22,529 nucleotides of DNA from Sulfitobacter sp. (GCA_024636405.1 JAGXHC010000110.1:1-22529); one strand, 5' to 3'. Positions 1 through 7,825 are shown, numbered from the stretch's first letter. Numbers and translations: made by a program. The notes: a model not told the origin generated them from the sequence alone.

Positions 1-2
1 CG

Positions 3-56
3 CGCGCCAGCAAAACCGGTTTGGGCGATACCGCCTCCGGCGCCGTGCCGGGGTGA
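3..56 (+). CDS. 3' end of an unidentified gene (partial)
   Basis: A frame open from the window edge reads 17 codons and stops at TGA 54-56, eight bases before the lipoprotein start. Its codons end mostly in C or G and its Gly/Ala/Thr/Ser-rich peptide (ending SGAVPG) looks like an ordinary C-terminus. A rival frame stops at 65-67, overlapping the next start as ATGA, but it encodes an Arg-rich peptide and is less likely. Too short to name. The closeness to the next gene suggests the lipoprotein is not the first gene of its operon. Confidence 0.3.
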   Translation, partial: RASKTGLGDTASGAVPG

Positions 57-63
57 ACCAGGC

Positions 64-1041
64 ATGACACAAGGGGTGTGGCAAAAGGCGGTGCGCTGCT
101 GCGCAGGATTTGGCATGGTGCTGACGCTGTGGGGGTGTGATATTTTCCAGCCTGCGGCGCCAGCGACGCTCAAGCCGCAGGCGCGACCTGTGGCTGCCCG
201 CGTTGCCGCCCCACCTGCCCCCGTGGTTGCGCGCCCCACATCGCAGAAAAGCGCGATGTTGCGGCGCTATCTCAATCAGGTGCAGCAGACCCAACTGACG
301 CAAGGATTATTGCGGCAGGATGGTGGCGGGCCCGACACGCCCTTTACCGCAGACCTGCTGGCGCGAAATTTCGAACAGATCACGTTTTACAATGAATACG
401 CCGGTAATTTCTCTGGCCGGGGCGGCAAAAGCCCGCTGCGCCGCTGGGCGGAACCTGTGCGGATGAAGGTGGTCTTTGGCGACGGGGTGCCACCGTCGCA
501 ACGCAAGTCCGACACCGCCCAAGTACGCGATTATGCCAGCCGCCTTGCCCGCGTGACCGGCCACCCGATCAGCATGACCAGCGGCAGCGGAAATTTTCTG
601 GTGGTCATCGCGTCCGAGGATGACCGCGAGACGATGCTTACGCAGGTTGCGGCGCAGATGGATGGCATCAATCACGCCAGCCTTGTCGCAATGCGCGAGA
701 TGCGCCGCGATACCTATTGCGCCGTCGCCGCATATGCCGCCGGCGCCGATGCAAACACCTATACCGCCGCCGTTGCCGTGATCCGCGCCGAAAACCCCGA
801 TCTTTTGCGCCTGTCATGCATCCACGAGGAACTGGCCCAAGGGCTTGGCCTTGCCAATGACAGCCCCGGCGCGCGCCCGTCCATCTTCAATGACGATGAT
901 GAATTTGCCTTGCTCACGAAACACGATGAACTTTTGCTTCAGATGCTTTACGATCCACGGCTGCACCCTGGCATGTCTGCCAACCAGGCGGCCCCCATCA
1001 CCCGCATCATCGCCCGCGAACTGATTGACGGGCCGCTTTAA
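64..1041 (+). CDS. DUF2927 domain lipoprotein
   Basis: A 325-residue envelope protein of unknown biochemical role. The N-terminus is a lipoprotein signal: basic residues, a hydrophobic stretch and a lipobox LWGC with Cys25 as the lipidated residue. Asp26 directly follows, which in E. coli is the inner-membrane retention signal; whether this holds here is inference. An Ala/Pro-rich linker (about 30-60) follows, then the DUF2927 region (about 125-300), recognisable from RWAEPVRMKVVFGDGV, the CIHEELAQGLGL block and the C-terminal LTKHDELLLQMLYDPRL segment. The HEELAQGLGL stretch looks metallopeptidase-like (HE followed by a Gly turn), but no full HExxH is present. The next gene (SPFH scaffold) starts 37 bases downstream, so the two are probably co-transcribed. 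The family call is firm; the function is not known to me. Confidence 0.85.
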   Translation: MTQGVWQKAVRCCAGFGMVLTLWGCDIFQPAAPATLKPQARPVAARVAAPPAPVVARPTSQKSAMLRRYLNQVQQTQLTQGLLRQDGGGPDTPFTADLLARNFEQITFYNEYAGNFSGRGGKSPLRRWAEPVRMKVVFGDGVPPSQRKSDTAQVRDYASRLARVTGHPISMTSGSGNFLVVIASEDDRETMLTQVAAQMDGINHASLVAMREMRRDTYCAVAAYAAGADANTYTAAVAVIRAENPDLLRLSCIHEELAQGLGLANDSPGARPSIFNDDDEFALLTKHDELLLQMLYDPRLHPGMSANQAAPITRIIARELIDGPL

Positions 1042-1078
1042 CGGCGGCCCCGCTCCCCTGCCTCGAAAGGACCAAAAC

Positions 1079-2206
1079 ATGGGTATTCTTGATTTTCTCT
1101 CCGGCCAATTCATCGACGTCATTCACTGGACCGACGATACCCGCGACACCATGGTCTGGCGGTTCGAGCGTGAGGGCCATGAGATCAAGTACGGTGCAAA
1201 ACTGACCGTACGCGAGGGACAGGCGGCGGTGTTTGTCCATGAAGGCCAGCTTGCAGATGTCTTTACGCCCGGTCTGTATATGCTTGAGACCAATAACATG
1301 CCGATCATGACCTCGCTGCAGCATTGGGATCACGGCTTCAAAAGCCCGTTCAAGTCCGAGATCTACTTCGTCAATACCACCCGTTTCAACGACCTCAAAT
1401 GGGGCACCAAAAACCCGATCATTCTGCGCGATCCGGAGTTTGGACCCGTGCGCCTGCGCGCGTTTGGCACCTATAGCGTCAAGGTCTCCGATCCGGCACA
1501 TTTCATGTCTGAAATCGTCGGCACCGACGGTGAATTCACGATGGACGAAATCAGCTTTCAAATCCGAAATATCATCGTGCAGGAATTTTCCCGCACCATC
1601 GCGCAGTCCAAGATCCCGCTTCTGGACATGGCCGCCAATACCCGCGAACTGGGCAAGCTGGTCAGCGGCGAAATCTCGGCCACTGTGGCTGAATACGGCC
1701 TGATGATCCCGGAGTTGTATATTGAAAACATTTCGCTGCCACCGGCGGTCGAGGCGGTTATGGACAAGCGTACCTCCATGGGTGTGATTGGCGATCTGAA
1801 CCAATATACGCAGTTTCAGGCCGCCGAGGCGCTTGGCCGCGACGGCGGTGCCGGTGCCGCGATGCAGGCCGGTCTGGGTGCCGGTCTTGGTATGCAGATC
1901 GGTCAGGCCGCAGCGGCGCAGGCAGGCCCCTGGGGCGCGCGCCCAGGTGCTGCGGCGCCCGCACCGGGTGCAATGGCGCCCCCCCCACCGCCCATGGAAA
2001 AGGTCTGGCACATTGCCGAAAACGGCGCCACCACCGGCCCGTTTTCAAAGGCAGCGCTTGGGCGCAAGGCGGCCGATCACAGCCTGACGCGCGAAACCTT
2101 TGTCTGGACGCCAGGGCAAGATGGCTGGATAAAGGCCGAAGACGTCGCCGAACTGGCACAGCTTTTCACTGTAATGCCGCCGCCGCCACCACCTCCGGGC
2201 GCATAA
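1079..2206 (+). CDS. SPFH (stomatin/prohibitin-like) protein with C-terminal GYF_2 domain
   Basis: A 375-residue predicted membrane-associated scaffold. The start at 1079 (MGILDFLSGQF) is chosen because AAAGGA lies just upstream; a longer frame to 1025 would overlap the previous gene. Residues 1-240 resemble the COG4260/YdjI branch of the SPFH family ('virion core protein' in some annotations): DVIHW, YGAKLTVREGQAAVF, FGTYSVKVSDPAHF and the helical stretch ending in ELYIENISLPPAVEAVMDKR. Residues 250-305 are an Ala/Gly/Pro-rich linker. Residues about 307-364 form a GYF_2/DUF4339 domain (KVWHIAENGATTGPFS ... WTPGQDGW). The protein ends in seven consecutive prolines (367-373), which probably need EF-P. 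COG4260 members often carry a C-terminal zinc ribbon; here GYF takes that place and zinc ribbons occur in a separate gene at 3268. Role inferred: membrane organisation or stress. Confidence 0.85.
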   Translation: MGILDFLSGQFIDVIHWTDDTRDTMVWRFEREGHEIKYGAKLTVREGQAAVFVHEGQLADVFTPGLYMLETNNMPIMTSLQHWDHGFKSPFKSEIYFVNTTRFNDLKWGTKNPIILRDPEFGPVRLRAFGTYSVKVSDPAHFMSEIVGTDGEFTMDEISFQIRNIIVQEFSRTIAQSKIPLLDMAANTRELGKLVSGEISATVAEYGLMIPELYIENISLPPAVEAVMDKRTSMGVIGDLNQYTQFQAAEALGRDGGAGAAMQAGLGAGLGMQIGQAAAAQAGPWGARPGAAAPAPGAMAPPPPPMEKVWHIAENGATTGPFSKAALGRKAADHSLTRETFVWTPGQDGWIKAEDVAELAQLFTVMPPPPPPPGA

Positions 2207-2210
2207 ATCC

Positions 2211-2531
2211 TTGAGCACCCTCGCCGACCTGATGACCCCGGCACCATCACGCTGGGGTCAGCGAGGGAATTCTTTGGTCCGGGATGCGCTGCGACAGCTA
2301 TTTGACGAACAGCCGTTGCCCCCTGACAAATCCGCCTTCATCACGTCGTTTGAAACAGGCCTCAACACGCGCAGGGGTCACACCTTGAACAGCACCCCAG
2401 ACATCTGTCCGGTTTGCTGGATCCGCAATGGCGATGGCGGCATGTCCAATGGATCCATCTCCGGCCCCTTCTGGCGCGACGCCGCGCTGCCGTTGTTGCG
2501 CAGACGCAACCGCGAGGCCCGCATCGCATGA
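2211..2531 (+). CDS. small hypothetical protein with CPVC motif
   Basis: A 106-residue frame starting at TTG four bases after the SPFH stop, with no clear Shine-Dalgarno sequence; ATG at 2232 (residue 8) is an alternative start. I do not recognise the family. It contains one CPVC motif (residues about 65-68), short of the two Cys pairs of a normal zinc ribbon, and a basic C-terminus (LLRRRNREARIA). There is no signal peptide and no membrane segment. It is kept because it is co-directional, tightly spaced in an otherwise continuous run, and neither other forward frame offers a better gene. CPVC could be a redox (CxxC) or metal site. Confidence 0.55.
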   Translation: MSTLADLMTPAPSRWGQRGNSLVRDALRQLFDEQPLPPDKSAFITSFETGLNTRRGHTLNSTPDICPVCWIRNGDGGMSNGSISGPFWRDAALPLLRRRNREARIA

Positions 2532-2631
2532 GCGTGCCACTGCCCCGTAGGCCAATGCGGACCTGCGCGGGGTTGCGCCGGGCATCTTTTGCGCCTTGAA
2601 ACTTCCGCTTTCCCCCGCGCGTGTATGTCCC

Positions 2632-3192
2632 ATGACCCTACGTCTCCTCTTGCGCGCCCCGCGGCCTCAGCGCCGCACCATTCTCAAGGTATTGCACTGG
2701 TCGATGGTGCCGCTCTTTGCATGGTTCGTCATCGTGCAGCCTGCCGATGTCGCGCGGATCGGTCCGGCGGCGATCCATTTCCACTCGGTTATGGGGTTGC
2801 TTTTTGTCAGCGTCGCACTTGGCTGGACAGCACTTTACCTGCGCCGGGGGCTGGCCAGCCGCCCTGGTCCCAAGCTGAAAGGCTGGGCGCGCCGGTTGCA
2901 TCCGATTCTCCACAAGACGCTGATCTGGGGCATATTCGGTGTGGCCCTCACCGGCTTTGGCCTGGGCCTGACATCTGCCGTGCTGCTGTGGGCCGGAGGC
3001 ATTGTGCCGATCGCGCCGCCGCTTGACCTGCCACGAAGCCACGATTGGGTTGGCCTGATCCACAGCGTTGAATTTTATACGCTCGCCGTGGTCGCCGGTG
3101 TCCACGCGTTGTTTCACATCTGGCGCCACTTCTGGCTGCGCGACAATGCCCTGCGCATTATGGCCCCAAAAATGCTCCACCGCATTTTATAA
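2632..3192 (+). CDS. cytochrome b561-like membrane cytochrome (cytochrome b/b6 domain)
   Basis: A 186-residue inner-membrane protein with about four hydrophobic segments (residues about 22-37, 49-70, 93-125, 143-165). It has histidines in the places expected for b-heme ligands: His22 (in LHW), His49/His51, His90/His94, His137, His144, His158 and His162/His166. The pattern LHW ... HxH ... H...H ... HALFHIWRHF is that of small di-heme cytochrome b561 or Ni/Fe-hydrogenase b-type subunits, which pass electrons across or along the membrane. The start at ATG 2632 is preferred over the in-frame TTG at 2596; neither has a strong Shine-Dalgarno sequence. It lies in the same run as the SPFH and zinc-ribbon genes, with no dehydrogenase or oxidase partner in view, so its electron donor and acceptor are unknown. 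Confidence 0.78.
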   Translation: MTLRLLLRAPRPQRRTILKVLHWSMVPLFAWFVIVQPADVARIGPAAIHFHSVMGLLFVSVALGWTALYLRRGLASRPGPKLKGWARRLHPILHKTLIWGIFGVALTGFGLGLTSAVLLWAGGIVPIAPPLDLPRSHDWVGLIHSVEFYTLAVVAGVHALFHIWRHFWLRDNALRIMAPKMLHRIL

Positions 3193-3267
3193 CCCCTGCC
3201 GCCGCCAAATCGCTGGCAGCCGCGCGCGCGGGTCGCTACCCTGCTGCGGACATTGCCCGGAGCCATC

Positions 3268-4380
3268 ATGACCGACAACAAGCCGCCCGCAGCCCCCGAA
3301 ACCGAGCACCGCTTTCCGTGCGACACCTGCGGCTCAGACATGCGCTTTGATCCCACCGCAGCGATGCTGGTTTGCGATCACTGCGGCAATACCGAACCGA
3401 TGGCCGGCACCACACCGCAGTTGCACCCCATCGCGGAACTCGATTTCAACGCCGCCGTCGCCTCTGAACTCTCCGACATCGAGATGGAAGAAACCCGCGT
3501 CACCTCCTGCCCCAACTGCGCGGCGCAGGTTGAATTCGCGCCCGGAAAACATGCCACCGAATGCCCCTTTTGTGCCACGCCGGTGGTCATCGACACCGGC
3601 ACCAACCGCCACATCAAACCGCGCGGCGTCCTGCCCTTCGCACTGACGGAACCCACCGCCCGCGACGCAATGACCGCTTGGCTCGGGCGCCTCTGGTTTG
3701 CCCCCAACGGGCTTCAGGAATACGCCCGCAAGGGCCGTCAGATGCAAGGCATCTATGTGCCTTATTGGACATACGACGCCGATACCAAATCGCGCTATTC
3801 CGGTCAGCGCGGCACCGTCTACTACGTGACTGAGACCGTCATGCGCGATGGCAAACGCGAACAGCGTCAGGTCCAGAAAGTCCGCTGGAGCCCCGCCTCC
3901 GGCCGCGTTGCGCGGTTTTTCGACGATGTGCTGGTGCTGGCGTCAAAATCCTTGCCCAAGCGTTTCACCGACGCGCTTGAGCCTTGGGATCTTTCCGCGC
4001 TGGAACCCTATACGCCTGAATACCTTGCCGGATTTCGCGCCGAAGCTTATGCTGTTACTCTCGAAGAAGGCTTCATCGAAGCACGCGCGCATATGGACCG
4101 GGCCATTGAGCGGGACGTGAAATTTGACATCGGCGGTGACCGCCAGCGCATCCATGACATCCAGACCCAGGTCGCAGCCGTGACCTTCAAGCACATCCTG
4201 CTGCCTGTCTGGCTTGCCGCTTATAAATACCGCGGGAAGACCTACCGTTTTGTCGTGAACGGACAAAACGGACACGTCCAGGGCGAACGCCCCTATTCCG
4301 CGATCAAGATCGCTTTCGCCACCATCCTTGGCCTCATCGTCGCGGGCGTGGTCGGTTATTTCTGGGCGCAAAACCAATGA
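3268..4380 (+). CDS. double zinc-ribbon, single-TM protein (TFIIB-type zinc ribbon)
   Basis: A 370-residue protein. ATG 3268 is chosen over TTG 3253 because GGAG sits about five bases upstream. It has two N-terminal zinc ribbons, Cys18/21 with Cys36/39 and Cys81/84 with Cys99/102 (CDTC..CDHC and CPNC..CPFC). A middle region of unknown fold (about 115-330) has repeated aromatic and charged blocks (YVPYWTYD, LLPVWLAAYKYRGK). One transmembrane helix lies near the C-terminus (about 345-365). Homologues are often labelled 'primosomal protein N' / superfamily II helicase', but no Walker or helicase motifs are present; only the zinc ribbons resemble PriA. In Bacillus, YdjG (zinc ribbons plus TM) works with the SPFH protein YdjI; the same combination here suggests partnership with the product of 1079-2206. 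The stop overlaps the next start (ATGA). Confidence 0.8.
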   Translation: MTDNKPPAAPETEHRFPCDTCGSDMRFDPTAAMLVCDHCGNTEPMAGTTPQLHPIAELDFNAAVASELSDIEMEETRVTSCPNCAAQVEFAPGKHATECPFCATPVVIDTGTNRHIKPRGVLPFALTEPTARDAMTAWLGRLWFAPNGLQEYARKGRQMQGIYVPYWTYDADTKSRYSGQRGTVYYVTETVMRDGKREQRQVQKVRWSPASGRVARFFDDVLVLASKSLPKRFTDALEPWDLSALEPYTPEYLAGFRAEAYAVTLEEGFIEARAHMDRAIERDVKFDIGGDRQRIHDIQTQVAAVTFKHILLPVWLAAYKYRGKTYRFVVNGQNGHVQGERPYSAIKIAFATILGLIVAGVVGYFWAQNQ

Positions 4381-5051
4381 CTCGTCCACAGGCCCTGACC
4401 CGCCTGCTGCAGGAACGCTTTTCCTGCCGGGCCTTTCGACCCGATCCTGTGCCTGATGCCACGGTCACCGCCATCGTGGACGCCGCACGGCACGCGCCGT
4501 CATGGTGCAACGCGCAACCCTGGCAAATCACCGTCACGAAACCGAAGGCCACCGACCGCTTGCGTGCCGCGCTGTCCGATGCCGCAGCGGCAGGCACACC
4601 CGCGGATCCCGATCTGGCTTGGCCGTCAGGCTACTCCGGTGCCTACGCCGAACGCCGTCGCACCTGTGGTTTCCAACTCTATGATGCTGTTGGCATTGAC
4701 AAATCCGACCGCAAAGGCCGCCGCGACCAGATGCTGCGCAACTATGCGCTTTTTGATGCGCCCCACGTTGCCATCGTGACCTCGCCGACTGAACTTGGCC
4801 CCTACGGCGCGCTTGATTGCGGCGGCTTCATCACGGCGTTCATGCTCGCCGCCACGGCCCACGACGTCGCCACCATCCCCCAGGCCGCCATCGCAGCCTA
4901 CGCAGATTTGGTCCGCGCCCATCTCGACATTTCAGATGATCGGCTCGTGCTCTGCGCCATTTCCTTTGGCTTCGCCGACCCTGACCACCCCGCCAACAAA
5001 TTTCGCACAGCACGTGCTACGCCTGCCGATATCATCGACTGGAAGTCCTGA
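4377..5051 (+). CDS. nitroreductase-family FMN oxidoreductase
   Basis: A 224-residue cytosolic flavoprotein, expected to be a homodimer using FMN and NAD(P)H to reduce nitro compounds, quinones or similar substrates; the true substrate is unknown. Family signatures: ERFSCRAF (residues 13-20, FMN phosphate-binding Arg/Ser/Arg), [10 protein letters not shown] (40-49, the usual APSxxNxQPW), [14 protein letters not shown] (167-180) and the C-terminal [16 protein letters not shown]. The length fits the family. The ATG overlaps the zinc-ribbon stop (4377-4380) and the TGA overlaps the dtd start, so translation is probably coupled at both ends. Co-transcription with membrane and zinc-ribbon genes may link it to redox stress, but that is inference. 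Confidence 0.88.
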   Translation: MTRPQALTRLLQERFSCRAFRPDPVPDATVTAIVDAARHAPSWCNAQPWQITVTKPKATDRLRAALSDAAAAGTPADPDLAWPSGYSGAYAERRRTCGFQLYDAVGIDKSDRKGRRDQMLRNYALFDAPHVAIVTSPTELGPYGALDCGGFITAFMLAATAHDVATIPQAAIAAYADLVRAHLDISDDRLVLCAISFGFADPDHPANKFRTARATPADIIDWKS

Positions 5052-5494
5052 TGCGCGCCCTCCTGCAACGCGTTACCGCAGCCAGCGTGACAGTTGACGG
5101 CGTGTCCATCGCTGATATCGGCGCTGGCCTGCTTATCCTCGTGTGCACCATGCCGAATGACACGCAAGCCACCGCAGATCATCTTGCCAGCAAAATCGCG
5201 AAACTGCGCCTGTTCAAGGACGAAAGCGGCAAGATGAACCTCAGCCTCACCCAGACCGGCGGCAGCGCGTTGGTGGTCAGTCAGTTCACCCTTGCCGCCG
5301 ACACCGCGCGCGGCAACCGCCCCGGCTTTTCAGGTGCCGCGAAACCAGATCACGCCGAAACGCTCTACACCCACCTTGCCTACGCCCTTGCCGCACTCGG
5401 TATCCCCACCCAAACGGGCCGGTTCGCCGCCGACATGTCCGTAAGCCTGACAAACGATGGCCCCGTGACGATCTGGCTCGATACTGAAAACTAA
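5051..5494 (+). CDS. dtd: D-aminoacyl-tRNA deacylase
   Basis: A 147-residue enzyme that hydrolyses the ester bond of D-aminoacyl-tRNAs (and Gly-tRNA-Ala), a chiral proofreading step in translation. The match is full length: [17 protein letters not shown] at the N-terminus, the SQFTL motif at 77-81, RPGF (90-93) and the NDGPVT segment (135-140) holding the Gly-cisPro dipeptide (Gly137-Pro138) that excludes L-amino acids. The ATG overlaps the nitroreductase TGA by one base (TGATG), so it is probably the last, translationally coupled gene of this run. DTD is usually about 145 residues, so nothing is missing. Confidence 0.95.
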   Translation: MRALLQRVTAASVTVDGVSIADIGAGLLILVCTMPNDTQATADHLASKIAKLRLFKDESGKMNLSLTQTGGSALVVSQFTLAADTARGNRPGFSGAAKPDHAETLYTHLAYALAALGIPTQTGRFAADMSVSLTNDGPVTIWLDTEN

Positions 5495-5495
5495 A

Positions 5496-5513
5496 ACGCC
5501 TTTCTTTTGGCGT
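5496..5513 (+). terminator. small hairpin after dtd
   Basis: ACGCC (5496-5500) and GGCGT (5509-5513) flank an eight-base T-rich loop directly after the dtd stop. The stem is only five pairs and no T-run follows on the plus strand (a short TTTT follows on the minus strand), so this is a weak terminator candidate placed by position. Confidence 0.3.
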
Positions 5514-5514
5514 A

Positions 5515-5534
5515 AAATATCCCCGCCGGAGGCA
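5515..5534. repeat. possible dispersed intergenic element with GCCGGAGGC core
   Basis: A short A/T stretch followed by CCCCGCCGGAGGC lies just after the dtd hairpin. From memory, similar strings (reverse complement GCCTCCGGCGGGGATATTT) recur between genes in Rhodobacteraceae genomes; a second copy is not present in this window, so the call rests on recollection. The remaining bases to 5709 hold nothing I can name. Confidence 0.3.
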
Positions 5535-5709
5535 TCCAACACTGCGACTGCCACGATCTGCCGGCACGGCACGGCAGCGCCACAGCAAGCGCCACCAAAA
5601 CAACCGAATGCGCGCAGCGCACATCGCGGTTCCGCTGGTCCCGGCTGGCAATTCATCCCGCCTTCCCATAGCCTCCGCGCAAATCCAATCCCAGACTTAA
5701 GGCGCGTCC

Positions 5710-7704
5710 ATGTCCCCCCAGCCGAACACCCTGCGCGACATTACTGAAACCCCGGATCTTGGCATCACCCTGTCGGACGGCTGCCGCCTGTCGGCGCGGG
5801 TCTGGATGCCCGATGACGCCGCGTCTGATCCGGTGCCTGTCATCCTTGAATACCTGCCCTACCGCAAACGCGACGGGACATGTGCGCGCGATGCATTGAC
5901 CCATCCCTGGTTTGCCGCGCGCGGCTATGCCTGCCTGCGGGTGGACATGCGCGGCAATGGCGATAGCGAAGGCATCATGACCGACGAATATTCACCTCAA
6001 GAGCTGTCTGACGGGGTCGAGATCATTGAATGGCTGGCCACCCAGCCCTGGTGCAACGGGCGCGTCGGCATGATGGGGATCAGCTGGGGTGGCTTCAACG
6101 GGTTGCAGATCGCGGCCCTTGCCCCTGATCCGCTCAAGGCGGTGATCACGTTGTGTTCCACCGTCGACCGCTTCGCCGATGACATTCACTACAAGGGCGG
6201 CTGCCTGCTAAATGAAAATCTGGGCTGGGGTGCCACTATGTGGGCCTATTCCTCGCGCGCACCCGATCCTGTGCTGCGCGACGACTGGCGCGCGCTCTGG
6301 CTGGACCGGCTGGAAAATGAACCTTTTCTACCGTCAGTCTGGCTGCGCCACCAAACCCGCGATGCCTATTGGCAGCACGGGTCGGTGAAGGATGACTATA
6401 GCGCGATCAAGGCCAAGGTGCTTGCCGTCGGCGGCTGGGGCGACGCCTATAAGAACGCGGTGCCACAGCTGGTCGAGGCGTTGCCGGGTGCCAAGGGCAT
6501 CGTCGGCCCTTGGGTGCACAAATACCCTCATTTCGCGGTCCCCGAACCCCGGATTGGTTTCTTGCAAGAAGCCCTGCGTTGGTGGGACCGCTGGCTCAAG
6601 GATGAACCCACCGGCGTCGAAGACGATCCCGACTACCGCGCCTATCTGATGGATGGCGTGCGCCCCGCCACCTGGTATGCCCACCGCCCCGGCCGCTGGA
6701 TCGCTGAACCGAACGGTGCCACCTCACATTTGCCCACAAAAGTCCTGCACCTCACCGACGCGGGCTTGCGCGACAGTGCTGCGCCATTGCAACGTGCTGT
6801 GCGCTCTCCGGCTGATTGCGGCGCAGCCTCGGGTGAATATTGTGCCATCTGGCTGGGCCCTGAAATGCCCGGCGACCAACGCGGCGACGATGCGCTTTCG
6901 GCTTGTTTCGACAGCGACGCGATGGCCGCAGACATGGACATTGTCGGCGCACCGCGCCTGACCCTGCAAATTGCCGCTGACCAGCCCCAGGCGCAGATTG
7001 CTGTGCGGCTCAACCATATCCATCCTGATGGCGCGAGCACCCGCATTACCTACGGCGTGCTGAACCTGAGCCACCGCCGTTCTGCCGCCCAACCCCAGAC
7101 CATGGCCCCCGGCACACCGGAGCAGATTACGCTGGATCTTGATCATATCGCCTACCGCGTTCCAAAGGGTCACCGCCTGCGCGTCGCTGTCTCAACTGCT
7201 TACTGGCCGCTGCTGTGGCCTGCGCCGACCCCTGTCACGATCACCCTTGACGGCGGCAGCATTGCCCTGCCCCAGCGGCCGACACAGGGGCCAGATGAAT
7301 ACATCTTTGCAACGGCCACCGCTGCCGATCCGTGGAAAACACAGGAGCTTCGCTGCGAAAATCACGTCCGGCAGCAGCAGACCGACATGACCACTGGTAT
7401 CGTATCATTGGTCATCGAAGACGATTTCGGCAAGGTCCGTGACAGCGACCACGGTTTGATCGCGGGCTCCATCGCGCGCGAAACCTGGCGCATTCACCCC
7501 GACGATCCGCTTTCCGCACGCGGCGCCTGCCACTGGACCGAAGAGATGGAGCGTGACGGCATTGCCCTGCGCACCGAAACGCGGTGTGCCATGCAGGCCG
7601 ACGCGACGCATTTCCACCTCACCGCCCGCATAGAGGCCTACGAGAACGACATCCTGATCTACGAACGCGACCATGCCGACCGCGTGAAACGACACTTCAT
7701 GTAA
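5710..7704 (+). CDS. CocE/NonD family serine hydrolase (peptidase S15-like)
   Basis: A 664-residue alpha/beta-hydrolase of the X-Pro dipeptidyl-peptidase/CocE family, which cleaves peptide or ester bonds of acyl substrates. The catalytic triad can be read: Ser125 in GISWGG, Asp245 in GGWGDAY, and His270 in GPWVHKYPH. The N-terminal lid-bearing hydrolase (about 15-310) is followed by the jelly-roll domain (about 340-540; RLTLQIAADQPQAQIAVRL, HRLRVAVSTAYWPLLWP). A further C-terminal region of about 120 residues makes it longer than CocE esterase (574). No signal peptide, so cytosolic. A weak AAGG precedes the ATG. It is followed after 121 bases by a peptide-type ABC importer on the same strand, so its substrate is probably what that transporter brings in: a peptide, amide or ester. 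The exact substrate is unknown. Confidence 0.88.
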   Translation: MSPQPNTLRDITETPDLGITLSDGCRLSARVWMPDDAASDPVPVILEYLPYRKRDGTCARDALTHPWFAARGYACLRVDMRGNGDSEGIMTDEYSPQELSDGVEIIEWLATQPWCNGRVGMMGISWGGFNGLQIAALAPDPLKAVITLCSTVDRFADDIHYKGGCLLNENLGWGATMWAYSSRAPDPVLRDDWRALWLDRLENEPFLPSVWLRHQTRDAYWQHGSVKDDYSAIKAKVLAVGGWGDAYKNAVPQLVEALPGAKGIVGPWVHKYPHFAVPEPRIGFLQEALRWWDRWLKDEPTGVEDDPDYRAYLMDGVRPATWYAHRPGRWIAEPNGATSHLPTKVLHLTDAGLRDSAAPLQRAVRSPADCGAASGEYCAIWLGPEMPGDQRGDDALSACFDSDAMAADMDIVGAPRLTLQIAADQPQAQIAVRLNHIHPDGASTRITYGVLNLSHRRSAAQPQTMAPGTPEQITLDLDHIAYRVPKGHRLRVAVSTAYWPLLWPAPTPVTITLDGGSIALPQRPTQGPDEYIFATATAADPWKTQELRCENHVRQQQTDMTTGIVSLVIEDDFGKVRDSDHGLIAGSIARETWRIHPDDPLSARGACHWTEEMERDGIALRTETRCAMQADATHFHLTARIEAYENDILIYERDHADRVKRHFM

Positions 7705-7763
7705 CCAATCCGTCATCCACATCGCGTCATTAAGCCTTGCGACACGGGGCAAAATGCGCAAAC

Positions 7764-7779
7764 TTGATCCATTAATCAA
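7764..7779. promoter_or_regulatory. imperfect dyad TTGAT-N6-ATCAA, candidate operator
   Basis: In the 121-base gap before the binding-protein gene, TTGAT (7764-7768) and ATCAA (7775-7779) form an inverted repeat with a partly symmetric centre (12 of 16 positions), in the only A/T-rich patch of the gap. Position and symmetry suit a repressor or activator site for the transporter genes. No convincing sigma-70 -10 box was seen beside it. Confidence 0.35.
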
Positions 7780-7825
7780 TAAAACCGCGCTTCTAAGACG
7801 CGTGATTCCAACGGGAGACACCTAA

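Noticed and set aside
1007..2011. 334-codon minus-strand frame opposite the SPFH gene
   Set aside because: Shadow of the SPFH coding sequence, rich in Arg/His and without family features; high GC makes such antisense frames common.
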